64,000 nt of DNA from contig NZ_LMMT01000001.1 in assembly GCF_001422365.1 (NCBI RefSeq), positions 187,193-251,192 on the forward strand, given 5' to 3'. Each line of letters starts with the position of its first letter. Position 1 is the first letter of the stretch. The stretch comes from Pseudorhodoferax sp. Leaf265 (lineage in GTDB: Bacteria; Pseudomonadota; Gammaproteobacteria; Burkholderiales; Burkholderiaceae_C). This document shows, piece by piece, positions 38,587 through 49,836 of the stretch. The notes below the pieces were generated by a model. That model was given only the letters and a program-made list of their open reading frames with translations. It ran no database searches and was not told the DNA's origin. A program made the translations under genes and the position numbers.

Positions 38587-38624
38587 TGTCAACAACTTGG
38601 CTAGAATTGGTCTACTTGTTGACA
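38587..38624. promoter_or_regulatory. Inverted repeat near the right island edge
   Basis: Perfect 9-bp arms TGTCAACAA (38587-38595) and TTGTTGACA (38616-38624), 20 bases apart. It lies 140 bases upstream of the RES start and 60 bases inside the right edge. GTCAACA also occurs in the inverted repeat at the left edge, so this could be a recombinase end site or a RES operator. Confidence 0.5.
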
Positions 38625-38664
38625 GTGCGCGAATCAGCCATGTGTACAAACCGCATTCACTCAC

Positions 38665-38684
38665 TCACTCGGTGGGTTGTTTAC
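38665..38684 (+). repeat. Candidate right junction repeat of the island
   Basis: TCACTCGG (38665-38672) and TTGTTTAC (38677-38684), repeating in the same order the words found at the ssb terminator on the left edge. The following A-rich sequence forms a T-run for mnmA transcripts on the minus strand. The stretch 38448-38717 holds no gene. Confidence 0.4.
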
Positions 38685-38717
38685 AAAAAAAGGTCGTCAT
38701 AACCCTTCTGATCGCGC

Positions 38718-39824
38718 TCAGTCCCGGGCGCTGGCGATCACGCCACCGCCCAGGCAGATGTCGCCGTCGTACAGCACGGCCGATTGCCCCGGCGTGACCG
38801 CCCACTGCGGCGCGCCGAATTCCAGCGTGAATGCGCCATTGGCGCCCGCCGCCAGCGCGCAGGGCGCGTCTGCCTGGCGGTAGCGCGTCTTGCTGGCATA
38901 AGAGCCCGGCGCTGGCGCCTGGCCCGCCGTCCAGCTGGCGTCGTCGGCCTCCAGCATGTGCGACAGCAGCCAGGGATGCTCGTGCCCCTGCACCACCCAC
39001 AGCGTGTTGCTCGCCATGTCCTTGCGCGCGACGAACCAGGGCGCATGCTCGCCGCCGCCGCGCGGCGCCCCCTTCTCCTTCAAGCCGCCGATGCCCAGCC
39101 CCTGGCGCTGGCCCAGCGTGTAGAACGACAGGCCCTGGTGCTGACCGAGCACGCGGCCGCGCGCATCCTTGATCGGGCCAGGCTCCTTGGCGATGTAGCG
39201 GTTCAGGAAATCGCGGAACGGCCGCTCGCCGATGAAGCAGATGCCGGTGGAGTCCTTCTTCTTCGCATTCGGCAGGCCGATCTCGGCGGCCAGCCGGCGC
39301 ACCTCGGTCTTGTGCAGTTCGCCGACCGGGAACAGCGTCCTGGCCAGCTGCGCCTGCGTCAGGCGGTGCAGGAAGTAACTCTGGTCCTTGGACGGGTCCA
39401 GGCCCTTGAGCAGTTCGAAGCGCCCGTCGCGTTCACGCACGCGCGCATAGTGGCCGGTCGCGATCTTCTCGGCGCCCAAGCGCATCGCGTGGTCCAGGAA
39501 GGCCTTGAACTTGATCTCGGCATTGCACAGCACGTCCGGATTGGGCGTGCGGCCGGCCTGGTACTCGCGCAGGAACTCGGCGAACACGCGGTCCTTGTAC
39601 TCGGCCGCAAAGTTCACATGCTCGATCTCGATGCCGACCACGTCGGCCACGGCCGCGGCATCGACGAAGTCGACATTGGACGAGCAATACTCGGAGTCGT
39701 CGTCGTCCTCCCAGTTCTTCATGAAGATGCCCACCACCTCGTACCCTTGCTGCTTGAGCAGCCAGGCAGTGACCGAGGAATCCACCCCACCGCTCAATCC
39801 GACGACCACACGTTGCTTGCCCAT
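38718..39824 (-). CDS. mnmA: tRNA 2-thiouridine(34) synthase
   Basis: Adds sulfur to the wobble uridine of Lys, Glu and Gln tRNAs. 368 residues, full length. The PP-loop [18 protein letters not shown] is at the N-terminus, and the catalytic cysteines lie in [12 protein letters not shown] and [13 protein letters not shown]. Further conserved text is [17 protein letters not shown]. It is the first core gene to the right of the island, reading towards it. The nudJ-type gene upstream on the same strand matches the E. coli mnmA-nudJ pairing. Confidence 0.98.
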   Translation of the reverse strand: MGKQRVVVGLSGGVDSSVTAWLLKQQGYEVVGIFMKNWEDDDDSEYCSSNVDFVDAAAVADVVGIEIEHVNFAAEYKDRVFAEFLREYQAGRTPNPDVLCNAEIKFKAFLDHAMRLGAEKIATGHYARVRERDGRFELLKGLDPSKDQSYFLHRLTQAQLARTLFPVGELHKTEVRRLAAEIGLPNAKKKDSTGICFIGERPFRDFLNRYIAKEPGPIKDARGRVLGQHQGLSFYTLGQRQGLGIGGLKEKGAPRGGGEHAPWFVARKDMASNTLWVVQGHEHPWLLSHMLEADDASWTAGQAPAPGSYASKTRYRQADAPCALAAGANGAFTLEFGAPQWAVTPGQSAVLYDGDICLGGGVIASARD

Positions 39825-39870
39825 GCGGCGATTTTAGGAAGCGCCTCCCAACCCGCGTGCGCGGACGGGT

Positions 39871-40347
39871 TCAGTCGAACACGGACGGATCGGTGTGCAG
39901 CAGCGCCAGCGGATGGCGTTGGCCTGCCAGGTGGTCCTCGATGCAGCGCAGCAGCAAGGGGCTGCGGTGTCGCTCCCGGCTGGCCCGCACCTCCTCGGGC
40001 GTCAGCCAGAGCGTGCGCACAATGCCGGCGTCCAGATTCCGCCCGACGACCTGCGGTCCCAGTTCACCACAGAAGGCAAAGCGCAGGTAGCTGATCTCTT
40101 CGCCGATGGCGGGGCGCACGAAGCGCGACAGGTAGATGCCCACCAGTGCGGTCGGCGTGAAGGTGTGCGTGGTCTCTTCCAGCGCCTCGCGCGCGCAGGC
40201 CGCGGCCAGGGCCTCGCCCGGCTCCAGATGGCCGGCTGGATTGTTCAGGCGCAAGCCCTCCGGCGTGTGCTCTTCCACCAGCAGGTAGCGTCCCTCGCGT
40301 TCGATCACGGCGGCCACGGTGACACTGGGTTTGAAGCGTTCGGACAT
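39871..40347 (-). CDS. nudJ: Nudix hydrolase, NudJ-like
   Basis: 158-residue Nudix enzyme. The Nudix box reads G-HLEPG-E-ALAAACA-REALEET, and the strands VTVAAVIEREGRYLLVEE and GIYLSRFV flank it. E. coli NudJ (thiamine pyrophosphate / nucleotide pyrophosphatase) lies next to mnmA as here, which supports the name. ATG 40347 gives the usual MSERFKPSVTVAAV start; the frame is open far upstream but only as a GC-rich artefact. It is 46 bases upstream of mnmA. Confidence 0.88.
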   Translation of the reverse strand: MSERFKPSVTVAAVIEREGRYLLVEEHTPEGLRLNNPAGHLEPGEALAAACAREALEETTHTFTPTALVGIYLSRFVRPAIGEEISYLRFAFCGELGPQVVGRNLDAGIVRTLWLTPEEVRASRERHRSPLLLRCIEDHLAGQRHPLALLHTDPSVFD

Positions 40348-40444
40348 GGCGCCAGTGTAGGCCGCGGCACGCCCGTAAGCCCGGCGAACTCGGGTAAGCT
40401 CCGCCCGCACCAGAGACAACGACAACGCGAGGGAAGGAGCACCC

Positions 40445-40597
40445 ATGCAGATCGGAGTGCCCGCCGACAGACCGGCCGGCAAAACAGGCGCAGCAGCCAC
40501 CCCGGGGGCCGTACTGCGGCATGTCGCGCGACGTGGCCCTGGCATGGCGGCCAGCGCCGCAGCCTCCGCCCCAGGCGCAGCATGGCATCCCAGCTGA
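40445..40597 (+). pseudogene. Decayed N-terminal fragment of pntA
   Basis: A 50-codon frame starting at ATG 40445, behind an excellent ribosome-binding site (GGAAGGAG), reads MQIGVPADRPAGKTGAAATP and aligns without gaps to the start of PntA ([20 protein letters not shown] in the intact gene), keeping IGVP, the Gly, AT-P and Val positions. It then drifts into low-complexity Ala/Pro sequence and stops at TGA 40595. It lies 285 bases upstream of the intact gene. Either a partial duplication remnant or a leader peptide; the rest of the 382-base spacer shows nothing recognisable. Confidence 0.55.
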
Positions 40598-40729
40598 GTC
40601 CAGCCTGCGCGGCAAGGACGCCGCGCAACCGGCCCACCTAGCCATCCCGGCACCACCGCCAACCGGGCGCGCCCACCGGCCACGCATGCGCCGTGCCCGC
40701 ACCACCAGAACAACGTCAGGAGGTCTTCC

Positions 40730-42340
40730 ATGCAAACCCCTTCCACCCAACCGCCGCAGCGCATCGGCGTCCCCCGCGAGGTGTTCCCGGGCGAGAAACG
40801 CGTGGCCACCGTGCCCGAGGTCGTCGAGAAGCTGATCAAGCTCGGCTTCGCGGTGTCGGTGCAGTCCGGCGCGGGCGAGGCCGCCAACTGCAGCGACGAG
40901 GCCTACCGCGCCGCTGGCGCCGAGATCGTGGCCGACGCGGCCGTCCTCTGGCGCACGGCGGACATCGTGTTCAAGGTGCGCCCGCCCACACCCGAAGAAG
41001 TGGAACTGATGCGCGAGGGCGGCACGCTCATCGACTTCATCTGGCCCGCGCAGAACCCCGATCTGATGCAGCAGCTCGCCGCCAAGGGCGCGACCGTGCT
41101 GGCCATCGACTGCCTGCCGCGCACGCTCTCGCGCGCGCAGAAGATGGATGCACTGACCTCGATGGCCGGCGTGTCCGGGTACCGCGCGGTGATCGAGGCG
41201 GCCAACGCCTTCGGCCGCTACTTCGCCGGCCAGATCACGGCGGCCGGCAAGGTGCCGCCGGCCAAGGTCTTCATCGCCGGCGCGGGCGTGGCCGGCCTGT
41301 CGGCCATCGGCACGGCGGCCAGCCTGGGTGCCATCGTGCGCGCCAACGACACGCGCGCCGAGGTGGCCGACCAGGTCACCTCGCTGGGCGGCGAGTTCGT
41401 GAAGGTGGACTACGAGGAAGAAGGCTCGGGTGGCGGCGGCTACGCCAAGGTCATGAGCGAGGGCTTCCAGGCCGCGCAGCGCGCCATGTACGCCAAACAG
41501 GCCAAGGAAGTCGACATCGTCATCACCACCGCGCTGATCCCCGGAAAGCCGGCGCCCAAGCTGATCACGGCCGAGATGGTGCAGAGCATGAAGCCGGGCA
41601 GCGTGATCGTGGACATGGCGGCCGAACAGGGCGGCAACTGCGAACTCACGGTGCCCGGCGAGGCCGTGGTGCGCCACGGCGTGACCATCGTGGGTTACAC
41701 CGACCTGGCCTCGCGCCTGGCCAAGCAGTCGTCCACGCTGTATGCCACCAACCTGCTGCGCCTGACCGAGGAGCTGTGCAAGGCCAAGGACGGCGTGGCC
41801 GTGGTGAACATGGAGGACGACGCGATCCGTGGCCTCACCGTGGTCAAGGAGGGTGCCATCACCTGGCCCGCGCCACCGCTTGCCCAGGTGGCCAAGCCGC
41901 CGGCCGCCGCCAAGCCGGCCGCTGCACCCGCCGCCAAGAAGAGCGGCCACGGCCATGGCAGCAGCGGCCCGCTGCCCGCCAGGACGCTGGCCACCGTCTT
42001 CGCCATCGCCGCGCTGGCGTTCTGGTTCATCGGCAGCTTCGCCCCAGCCGCCTTCCTGGGCCACTTCACGGTCTTCGTGCTGGCCTGCTTCATCGGCTAC
42101 ATGGTGGTCTGGAACGTGACGCCGGCGCTGCACACGCCTCTCATGAGCGTGACCAACGCCATCTCCAGCATCATCGCCATCGGGGCGCTGGTGCAGATCG
42201 CGCCGCCCGATGCGACCGCTGGCGGCCGCACCGACGAGTTGATCCGCTGGCTGGCCTTCGCGGCCACCGTGCTCACGGCGGTGAACATGTTCGGTGGCTT
42301 CGCCGTGACGCGCCGCATGCTGGCCATGTTCCAGAAATAA
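40730..42340 (+). CDS. pntA: NAD(P) transhydrogenase alpha subunit
   Basis: Proton-translocating transhydrogenase subunit of 536 residues, joining the NAD(H)-binding domain I to the first membrane helices in one chain, as in E. coli. Landmarks: [54 protein letters not shown] (Rossmann fold), [35 protein letters not shown]-like [11 protein letters not shown]. An Ala/Lys/His linker (about 390-415) leads to four membrane helices with [21 protein letters not shown]. pntB follows after 26 bases. Confidence 0.97.
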   Translation: MQTPSTQPPQRIGVPREVFPGEKRVATVPEVVEKLIKLGFAVSVQSGAGEAANCSDEAYRAAGAEIVADAAVLWRTADIVFKVRPPTPEEVELMREGGTLIDFIWPAQNPDLMQQLAAKGATVLAIDCLPRTLSRAQKMDALTSMAGVSGYRAVIEAANAFGRYFAGQITAAGKVPPAKVFIAGAGVAGLSAIGTAASLGAIVRANDTRAEVADQVTSLGGEFVKVDYEEEGSGGGGYAKVMSEGFQAAQRAMYAKQAKEVDIVITTALIPGKPAPKLITAEMVQSMKPGSVIVDMAAEQGGNCELTVPGEAVVRHGVTIVGYTDLASRLAKQSSTLYATNLLRLTEELCKAKDGVAVVNMEDDAIRGLTVVKEGAITWPAPPLAQVAKPPAAAKPAAAPAAKKSGHGHGSSGPLPARTLATVFAIAALAFWFIGSFAPAAFLGHFTVFVLACFIGYMVVWNVTPALHTPLMSVTNAISSIIAIGALVQIAPPDATAGGRTDELIRWLAFAATVLTAVNMFGGFAVTRRMLAMFQK

Positions 42341-42366
42341 GAAGAACGACAAGAGAGAACGACACC

Positions 42367-43782
<1,416 letters not shown>

Positions 43783-43803
43783 GCCGAGAACGAAGGAGAT
43801 CCC

Positions 43804-45483
43804 ATGACCGAGCGCATCTGGCTGCAGAGCTATCCAGCGGGCGTGCCCAGCGACATCGACCCGGGCGAGTACAACTCGCTGGTCGCCCTGATGGAGGAGA
43901 GCTTCTCCAAGTTCGCCGACCGCACGGCCTACAGCTTCATGGGCCGCGATGTCAGCTACGCCGAAACCGACCGGCTCAGCGGCCGGCTCGCCGCCCACCT
44001 GCAAAGCCTGGGCCTGGCGCGCGGCGACCGCGTCGCCGTGATGATGCCCAACGTGCCGCAGTACCCGGTGACCGTGGCAGCCATCCTGCGCGCCGGCTAC
44101 GTGCTCGTGAACGTCAACCCGCTGTACACCCCGCGCGAGCTCGAGCATCAGCTCAAGGACTCCGGCGCCAAGGCCATCGTCATCATCGAGAACTTCGCTG
44201 CCACGCTGGCGCAGTGCATCCAGGCCACGCCCGTGCGCCATGTGGTGCTGTGCGCCATGGGCGACCAGTTGGGCCTGCTCAAGGGCGCGCTCGTGAACTA
44301 CGTGGTGCGCAAGGTCAAGAAGATGGTGCCACCGTTCACGCTGCCGGGCGCGGTGCGCTTCAACGACGCGATCGCGCGCGGCGCGCGCGCGCAGTTCACC
44401 AAGCCGCAGATCGGCCCCGACGACGTGGCCGCGCTGCAGTACACGGGCGGCACCACCGGCGTGAGCAAGGGCGCCATGCTGCTGCACCGCAACGTCATCG
44501 CCAACGTGCTGCAGTCCGAGGCCTGGAACCAGCCCGTCATGGACCGCGTGCCCAAAGGCGAGCAGTCCACCTCGGTCTGCGCGCTGCCGCTGTACCACAT
44601 CTTCGCGTTCACCGTGGGCATGATGCTCACCATGCGCACGGGCGGCAAGCTGGTGCTGATCCCCAACCCGCGCGACCTGCCGGCCGTGCTCAAGGAATTG
44701 TCCAAGCACCGCATCCACAGCTTTCCCGCCGTCAACACGCTGTTCAACGGCCTGGCCAACCACCCCGACTTCGGCACCGTGGACTGGAGCCACCTGAAGG
44801 TCTCCGTGGGCGGCGGCATGGCCGTGCAGAGCGCCGTGGCCAAGCTCTGGCTCGACAAGACCGGCTGCCCGATCTGCGAGGGCTACGGCCTGTCGGAAAC
44901 CTCGCCTTCGGCCAGCTGCAACCCGACCACCAGCAAGGAGTTCTCCGGCACCATCGGCGTGCCGCTGCCCAGCACCTGGTTCAAGCTGGTCGACGACGAA
45001 GACCGCGAGGTGGCCGCAGGCCAGCCCGGCGAGATCGCGATCAAGGGCCCGCAGGTCATGGCCGGCTACTGGCAGCGCCCGGACGAGACCGCCAAGGTCA
45101 TGACCGCCGACGGCTACTTCAAGACCGGCGACGTCGGCACCGTGGACGAACGCGGCTTCTTCCGCATCATCGACCGCAAGAAGGACATGATCCTGATCAG
45201 CGGCTTCAACGTCTACCCGAACGAGATCGAGGACGTGGTGGCCCAGCTCGACGGCGTGCTCGAGGTGGCCTGCGTGGGTGTACCCGACGACAAAACCGGC
45301 GAGGCCGTCAAGCTGGTGCTGGTGCGCAAGGATCCCGCGCTCAGCGAGGAGGCCGTGCGGACCTATTGCCGCGCCAACCTGACCGGCTACAAGCAGCCGC
45401 GCGTGATCGAGTTTCGGACCGAACTGCCCAAAACGCCGGTGGGCAAGATCCTGCGCCGCCAGTTGCGCGACCAGCCAGCATGA
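43804..45483 (+). CDS. fadD: Long-chain fatty-acid--CoA ligase
   Basis: 559-residue acyl-adenylate-forming enzyme that activates fatty acids with ATP and CoA at the inner face of the membrane. Motifs: ATP/AMP signature LQYTGGTTGVSKGAMLLHRN, CEGYGLSETSP, YFKTGDVG, DRKKDMILISGFNVYPNEIE and the C-terminal catalytic lysine in LPKTPVGKILRR. The preceding GAACGAAGGAGAT is a strong ribosome-binding site. mtnN overlaps its stop by four bases (ATGA). Confidence 0.95.
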   Translation: MTERIWLQSYPAGVPSDIDPGEYNSLVALMEESFSKFADRTAYSFMGRDVSYAETDRLSGRLAAHLQSLGLARGDRVAVMMPNVPQYPVTVAAILRAGYVLVNVNPLYTPRELEHQLKDSGAKAIVIIENFAATLAQCIQATPVRHVVLCAMGDQLGLLKGALVNYVVRKVKKMVPPFTLPGAVRFNDAIARGARAQFTKPQIGPDDVAALQYTGGTTGVSKGAMLLHRNVIANVLQSEAWNQPVMDRVPKGEQSTSVCALPLYHIFAFTVGMMLTMRTGGKLVLIPNPRDLPAVLKELSKHRIHSFPAVNTLFNGLANHPDFGTVDWSHLKVSVGGGMAVQSAVAKLWLDKTGCPICEGYGLSETSPSASCNPTTSKEFSGTIGVPLPSTWFKLVDDEDREVAAGQPGEIAIKGPQVMAGYWQRPDETAKVMTADGYFKTGDVGTVDERGFFRIIDRKKDMILISGFNVYPNEIEDVVAQLDGVLEVACVGVPDDKTGEAVKLVLVRKDPALSEEAVRTYCRANLTGYKQPRVIEFRTELPKTPVGKILRRQLRDQPA

Positions 45484-46178
45484 AGACGGCCATCGTCAGC
45501 GCCATGCGCGAGGAGCTGGCCGCCGTGCTGGCCCTGCTGCCAGACGAGCAGTGCGAGCGCGTGGCCGGGCGCGAGTTCTGGGTCGGCCACCTGCACGGGC
45601 AGGAGGTGGTGGCGGTGCTGGCGCGCATCGGCAAGGTGGCGGCGGCCACCACTGCCACGCTGCTGGCCGAGCGCTTCCGCGTCGACCGCGTGGTGTTCAC
45701 GGGCGTGGCCGGCGGCATCGGCGCGGGCGTGAACGTAGGCGACGCGGTCGTCGCCGATGCCTTCCTGCAGCATGACATGGATGCCTCCCCGCTGTTCCCG
45801 CGGCACGAGGTGCCGCTCTACGGCATGAGCCGCTTCGAAGCCGATCCCGCGCTGCGCGCGGCGCTGTTGCAGGCGACCCGCCAGGCCCTGCCGCAGGCCC
45901 GGGTGCACGAGGGGCTGATCGTCAGCGGCGACCGCTTCGTCAGCAGCACGGCCGAAGTGCGCGCCTTGCGCGCCGCCCTGCCCGATGTGCTGGCCGTGGA
46001 GATGGAAGGCGCCGCCTTCGCGCAGGTCTGCCACGACTTCGACCTGCCGTTCGCAGCCGTGCGAACCATCTCGGACCGTGCCGACGAGGCCGCGCACGGC
46101 GACTTCCTGCAGTTCGTGCGCACGGTGGCCAGCCCCGCCTCGGCGGCCATCGTGCAGGCCTTGCTCGCGTCTACTTGA
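45480..46178 (+). CDS. mtnN: 5'-methylthioadenosine/S-adenosylhomocysteine nucleosidase
   Basis: 232-residue nucleosidase that splits MTA and SAH, recycling methionine by-products. Family motifs: [18 protein letters not shown] at the N-terminus with the catalytic Glu, [43 protein letters not shown] and RTISDRADE with the catalytic Asp. The start overlaps the fadD stop. Its last eight bases overlap the convergent corA gene. Confidence 0.95.
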   Translation: MKTAIVSAMREELAAVLALLPDEQCERVAGREFWVGHLHGQEVVAVLARIGKVAAATTATLLAERFRVDRVVFTGVAGGIGAGVNVGDAVVADAFLQHDMDASPLFPRHEVPLYGMSRFEADPALRAALLQATRQALPQARVHEGLIVSGDRFVSSTAEVRALRAALPDVLAVEMEGAAFAQVCHDFDLPFAAVRTISDRADEAAHGDFLQFVRTVASPASAAIVQALLAST

Positions 46179-47157
46179 GCCAGCCGCGGCGGCGGAAGTA
46201 CAGCATGGGCACCAGCGCGCTGGCCGCCATCAGCCCCAGCGCATAGGGATAGCCCATGGACCAGTCCAGCTCGGGCATGAACTTGAAGTTCATGCCGTAG
46301 ATGCTGGCGATCAGCGTGGGCGGCAGCAGGGCCACGCTGGCCACCGAGAAGATCTTGATGATTTTGTTCTGGTTGATGTTGATGAAGCCGACCGTCGCGT
46401 CCATCAGGAAGTTGATTTTGTCGAACAGGAAGGCCGTGTGGCTGTCCAGCGATTCGATGTCGCGCAGGATCTGGCGCGCCTCCTCGAACTGCTCGGCATT
46501 GAGCATGCGGCTGCGCATCATGAAGCTGACCGCGCGTCGCGTGTCCATGGCATTGCGGCGGATGCGGCCATTCAAGTCTTCCTGGCGTGCGATCAGGCCC
46601 AACACCTCGCCGGCGATCTCGTCGCTGACATCGCCCTTGAGCACCAGCGTGCCGGCCTTTTCCAGTTCGTCGTAGACGCCTTCCAGCGTGTCGGCCGAGT
46701 ACTCCGCATCGGCATCGAACAGCTTGAGCAGCACCTCCTTGGCGTCTTCGATCAGGCCAGGCGCGCGGCGGGCGCGCATGCGCAGCAGGCGGAACACCGG
46801 CACGTCTTCGTCGTGGATCGAGAACAGCACGCCGCGGCTCTTGAGCTCGGCGTTGTGCTGGTTCAGGATGAAGGCCACGCGCACGTGGCGCGGGTCGTCC
46901 GGATCGGCGATCAGGAAGTCGCTGCGCACATGCAGGTCGCCGTTGTCTTCCTCGTAGAAGCGCGCCGATTCCTCGATGTCCTCGTCCGTCACGTCTTCGG
47001 GGATCGACAGGCCGTAGTACTGCTTGACCCAGCGCTTCTCCTCCAGTGTGGGCGACTCCAGGTCGACCCAGATCGGCTGAAACTGCGAGAGTTCTTCGAG
47101 CGAATCGATTTCTTCCTGGACCAGCCGCCCGTTGGCCAGGGTGAAGATGTTGAGCAT
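46171..47157 (-). CDS. corA: Magnesium/cobalt transporter CorA
   Basis: 328-residue divalent cation channel. Long cytoplasmic N-terminal domain, then two C-terminal transmembrane helices. The pore signature GMN is present in [18 protein letters not shown], and the chain ends with a basic tail RRRGWLK. ATG 47157 ([16 protein letters not shown]) is the family start; the open frame continues to 47337 but carries unlikely sequence. A 240-base spacer to the divergent hpf gene holds both promoters. Confidence 0.95.
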   Translation of the reverse strand: MLNIFTLANGRLVQEEIDSLEELSQFQPIWVDLESPTLEEKRWVKQYYGLSIPEDVTDEDIEESARFYEEDNGDLHVRSDFLIADPDDPRHVRVAFILNQHNAELKSRGVLFSIHDEDVPVFRLLRMRARRAPGLIEDAKEVLLKLFDADAEYSADTLEGVYDELEKAGTLVLKGDVSDEIAGEVLGLIARQEDLNGRIRRNAMDTRRAVSFMMRSRMLNAEQFEEARQILRDIESLDSHTAFLFDKINFLMDATVGFININQNKIIKIFSVASVALLPPTLIASIYGMNFKFMPELDWSMGYPYALGLMAASALVPMLYFRRRGWLK

Positions 47158-47397
47158 GGGGAATCCCCTGTGGTGTTCTCGGGCCCACGCCAAGGCGGAT
47201 GGGGGGTGCTTTTCGGCCTTTGCGCCAGGTACTGGAGGCAGCGCCGACGCCAGGCTTTCACGCGGTGGGCTCCGTACGGGAAGCCCGAAATTATGGCACC
47301 ACCAAACCCATGTAACCTTGTCCAACCCGCCTTGCATTTCAGGTCTGTCGCGCGCATAGTGAATCGCCCGTCAACCATGAACTGCAAAGGAGGCTCC

Positions 47398-47727
47398 ATG
47401 AATTTGACGATCAGCGGTCACCACCTCGAAGTGACTCCCGCACTGCGCAGCTATGTCATCAACAAGCTCGATCGCATCACGCGGCACTTCGACCAAGTGG
47501 TCGATGTCAAGGTCCTGTTGACCGTGGAAAAGCAGAAGGAAAAGCAGAATCGGCAACGCGCCGAATGCAACATCCACGTGAAGGGCAATGACATGTTTGC
47601 GGAGAGTGCACACGCTGATCTCTATGCGGCCGTCGACGAACTGGTGGACAAGCTGGACCGCCAGGTGGTGCGACACAAGGACCGTATCCAGCAACACCAC
47701 CACGAGGCTCCCAAGCGTCTGATGTGA
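47398..47727 (+). CDS. hpf: Ribosome hibernation promoting factor, short form
   Basis: 109-residue ribosome-associated protein starting [20 protein letters not shown], with the HPF/YfiA fold ([55 protein letters not shown]). It binds the 30S decoding centre in stationary phase to promote hibernation. ATG 47398 follows AAAGGAGG. It precedes ptsN as in many proteobacteria, where rpoN usually lies upstream; here corA is the upstream neighbour instead. Confidence 0.95.
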   Translation: MNLTISGHHLEVTPALRSYVINKLDRITRHFDQVVDVKVLLTVEKQKEKQNRQRAECNIHVKGNDMFAESAHADLYAAVDELVDKLDRQVVRHKDRIQQHHHEAPKRLM

Positions 47728-47775
47728 CGCCCCAGGCGGTGCGCGCAGCGTGTCGCCCGCAACAGACAGAAACCG

Positions 47776-47801
47776 AGGCCGCCGAAATGGGCGGCCTTTT
47801 T
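47776..47801 (+). terminator. Rho-independent terminator after hpf
   Basis: AGGCCGCC / GGCGGCCT stem of 8 bp, loop GAAATG, followed by a run of five T residues. Lies about 50 bases after the hpf stop and 45 bases before ptsN. Confidence 0.85.
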
Positions 47802-47845
47802 GTTGCTGCACCGCAATGTGACGGCGTGCATAATCCGCCCTTCGT

Positions 47846-48313
47846 ATGAACCGCCTAGCGTCCATCCTGCCTGCCGCGCAGGTCCTCGTCAGCGTCGATG
47901 CCACCAGCAAGAAGCGCGCGTTCGAAGAAGCCGGCCTGCTGTTCGAGAACCTGCACGCGCTGTCGCGCGCGCTGGTGACCGACAGTCTGTTCGCGCGCGA
48001 GCGCCTGGGCTCTACCGGTCTGGGCCACGGTGTGGCGATTCCGCACGGCCGCATCAAAGGCCTCAAGTCGCCGATGGCGGCGGTTCTGCAGCTGGCCCAG
48101 CCCATCGGTTTCGACGCACCGGATGAACAGCCGGTCAAGCTGCTGATCTTCCTGCTGGTGCCCGAGGCGGCCACCCAGAAACACCTGGAAATCCTGTCGG
48201 AAATCGCCGAGCTGCTGAGCGACGCGCCGCTGCGCGAGAGCTTGAAGAGCACGGCCGATGCCGCAGCGCTGCACGCGCTGATCGACGGCTGGCAATCGTC
48301 CCAGCTGGCCTGA
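47846..48313 (+). CDS. ptsN: Nitrogen-PTS EIIA component
   Basis: 155-residue regulatory phosphocarrier of the nitrogen-related PTS. The phospho-accepting histidine lies in [16 protein letters not shown], and the fold continues with [28 protein letters not shown]. It ends 28 bases before hprK. The pair is standard in betaproteobacteria, where HPr kinase and EIIA-Ntr act in regulation rather than sugar import. Confidence 0.96.
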   Translation: MNRLASILPAAQVLVSVDATSKKRAFEEAGLLFENLHALSRALVTDSLFARERLGSTGLGHGVAIPHGRIKGLKSPMAAVLQLAQPIGFDAPDEQPVKLLIFLLVPEAATQKHLEILSEIAELLSDAPLRESLKSTADAAALHALIDGWQSSQLA

Positions 48314-48341
48314 TCCGCCTGCCCGGCGACGCTGCGCGGCC

Positions 48342-49289
48342 ATGAAGCCCAATGTCGTCAGCGCCGATGTCCTGTTCGAGGAGTTCCGCGCACTGCTGCG
48401 CTGGGAATGGGTCGCGGGGCTGGGCGCATCCGAACGCCGCTTCGACGAAGTCGCCGTGCGCGCTGCGCGTTCAGGCGCGGACCTCGTCGGCTACCTGAAC
48501 TACATCCACCCCTACCGCGTGCAGATCCTGGGCGAGCGCGAGATCGCCTACCTGGTCAACGCCACGCCCGAGGATTGCGCGCGGCGCATCGCCCGCATCG
48601 TCACGCTGGAACCGCCGGTGCTGGTGCTGGCCGACGGCCAGCAGGCCCCGCAGGCACTGCTGTCCATGTGCGAGCGCGCGCAGATCCCGATGTTCGCGAC
48701 CGAGGAGTCCTCGGCCTTCGTCATCGACGTGCTGCGCGCCTACCTGTCCAAGCACTTCGCCGACCGCACCACCATGCACGGCGTGTTCATGGACATTTTG
48801 GGCCTGGGCGTGATGATCACGGGCGAGTCGGGCCTGGGCAAGAGCGAGCTCGGGCTGGAATTGATCTCACGCGGCAACGGCCTGGTGGCGGATGACGCGG
48901 TCGATCTGTTCCGCATCAACCAGACCACCATCGAAGGGCGCTGCCCCGAACTGCTGCAAAACCTGCTGGAAGTGCGCGGCATCGGCCTCTTGGACATCCG
49001 CGGCATCTTTGGCGAGACCGCCGTGCGCCGCAAGATGCGGCTCAAGCTCATCGTGCACCTGGTCCGCCGCGAGACCATGGAGCGCGAGCACGAGCGCCTG
49101 CCCTACGAGCCGCTCACGCAGGACGTACTGGGCGTGGCCGTGCGCAAGGTCATCATCCAGGTGGTGGCCGGACGCAACATCGCCGTGCTCGTGGAAGCCG
49201 CCGTGCGCAACACCATCCTGCAACTGCGCGGCATCGACACCTACCAGGAATTCGTGGAGCGGCACCGCCGCGCCATGGAGGGCGACTGA
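48342..49289 (+). CDS. hprK: HPr kinase/phosphorylase
   Basis: 315-residue bifunctional enzyme that phosphorylates and dephosphorylates the regulatory serine of HPr. Walker [19 protein letters not shown] lies about residues 160-177, followed by [10 protein letters not shown] and the signature [15 protein letters not shown]. The N-terminal domain (about 1-130) is typical. Downstream of ptsN and convergent with fur. Confidence 0.96.
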   Translation: MKPNVVSADVLFEEFRALLRWEWVAGLGASERRFDEVAVRAARSGADLVGYLNYIHPYRVQILGEREIAYLVNATPEDCARRIARIVTLEPPVLVLADGQQAPQALLSMCERAQIPMFATEESSAFVIDVLRAYLSKHFADRTTMHGVFMDILGLGVMITGESGLGKSELGLELISRGNGLVADDAVDLFRINQTTIEGRCPELLQNLLEVRGIGLLDIRGIFGETAVRRKMRLKLIVHLVRRETMEREHERLPYEPLTQDVLGVAVRKVIIQVVAGRNIAVLVEAAVRNTILQLRGIDTYQEFVERHRRAMEGD

Positions 49290-49299
49290 GGCTGGCGCT

Positions 49300-49728
49300 T
49301 CAGGCCTTGGGCTGCTTGCCGCCGCACTCGGCGCACAGGCCGTACAGCGACATGGCATGGTCTTGCACCGTCCAGCCCTTGGCCTTGGCCACGATGGACT
49401 GGCGCTTCTCGATCTCGGCGTCGAAGAACTCCTCGACCTTGCCGCAGGAGGTGCAGACGAAATGGTCGTGGTGCCGGCCTTCGTTGAGTTCGTAGACGGC
49501 CTTGCCGGATTCGAAATGGCTGCGCGACAGGATGCCGGCCTGTTCGAACTGTGTCAGCACGCGGTAGACCGTGGCCAGGCCGATGTCCGAGCGCTCCATC
49601 AGCAGCACGCGGAACACATCTTCGGCCGTCATGTGGCGCAACTCACCCTTCTGGAAGATCTCCATGATCTTCAGCCGGGGCAGGGTGGCCTTCAGACCGG
49701 TGCTCTTGAGTTCGTCGATGTTGGCCAT
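49300..49728 (-). CDS. fur: Ferric uptake regulator Fur
   Basis: 142-residue metalloregulator that represses iron-uptake genes when Fe2+ is bound. The DNA-binding half has [11 protein letters not shown] and [17 protein letters not shown]. The metal and zinc sites include [22 protein letters not shown] and a C-terminal YGLCAECGG. It is divergent from bamE (omlA), the arrangement known in many proteobacteria, with a 108-base shared promoter region. Confidence 0.97.
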   Translation of the reverse strand: MANIDELKSTGLKATLPRLKIMEIFQKGELRHMTAEDVFRVLLMERSDIGLATVYRVLTQFEQAGILSRSHFESGKAVYELNEGRHHDHFVCTSCGKVEEFFDAEIEKRQSIVAKAKGWTVQDHAMSLYGLCAECGGKQPKA

Positions 49729-49836
49729 GCGCGCTATGGGTGTCTTGGTGGCAGCGCCCCCGCCGCGCCCGGACGGGCAACAGGGGCAAAAAGGGCCGCC
49801 GCTACAATCGCGCGATCATAGCGCCGCCGAGTCTCC

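Larger units (their letters stand above)
17657..38684. mobile_element. Recombinase-trio defence island between ssb and mnmA
   Basis: A 21 kb block whose genes differ in base composition and codon style from the GC-rich core on both sides; the AT-rich spots near 18.9-19.8 kb are especially clear. It opens with three tyrosine recombinases and two small associated genes. It then carries a RecD-like helicase, an OLD nuclease plus UvrD-like helicase (Gabija-like), qatABCD, an AbiH-like protein, a DUF3800 protein and a RES-domain protein. There is no tRNA, phage structural or conjugation gene. The edges are placed at the shared TTGTTTAC words; the exact ends are unproven. It resembles Tn554-type or recombinase-trio elements in logic, with defence cargo. 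Confidence 0.85.

Noticed and set aside
17657-38684. Prophage or conjugative element
   Set aside because: No capsid, tail, terminase, relaxase or type IV secretion gene is present.
38641-38684. CACT microsatellite (TCACTCACTCACTC) as a functional repeat
   Set aside because: Only three to four units; too short to argue a role on its own.
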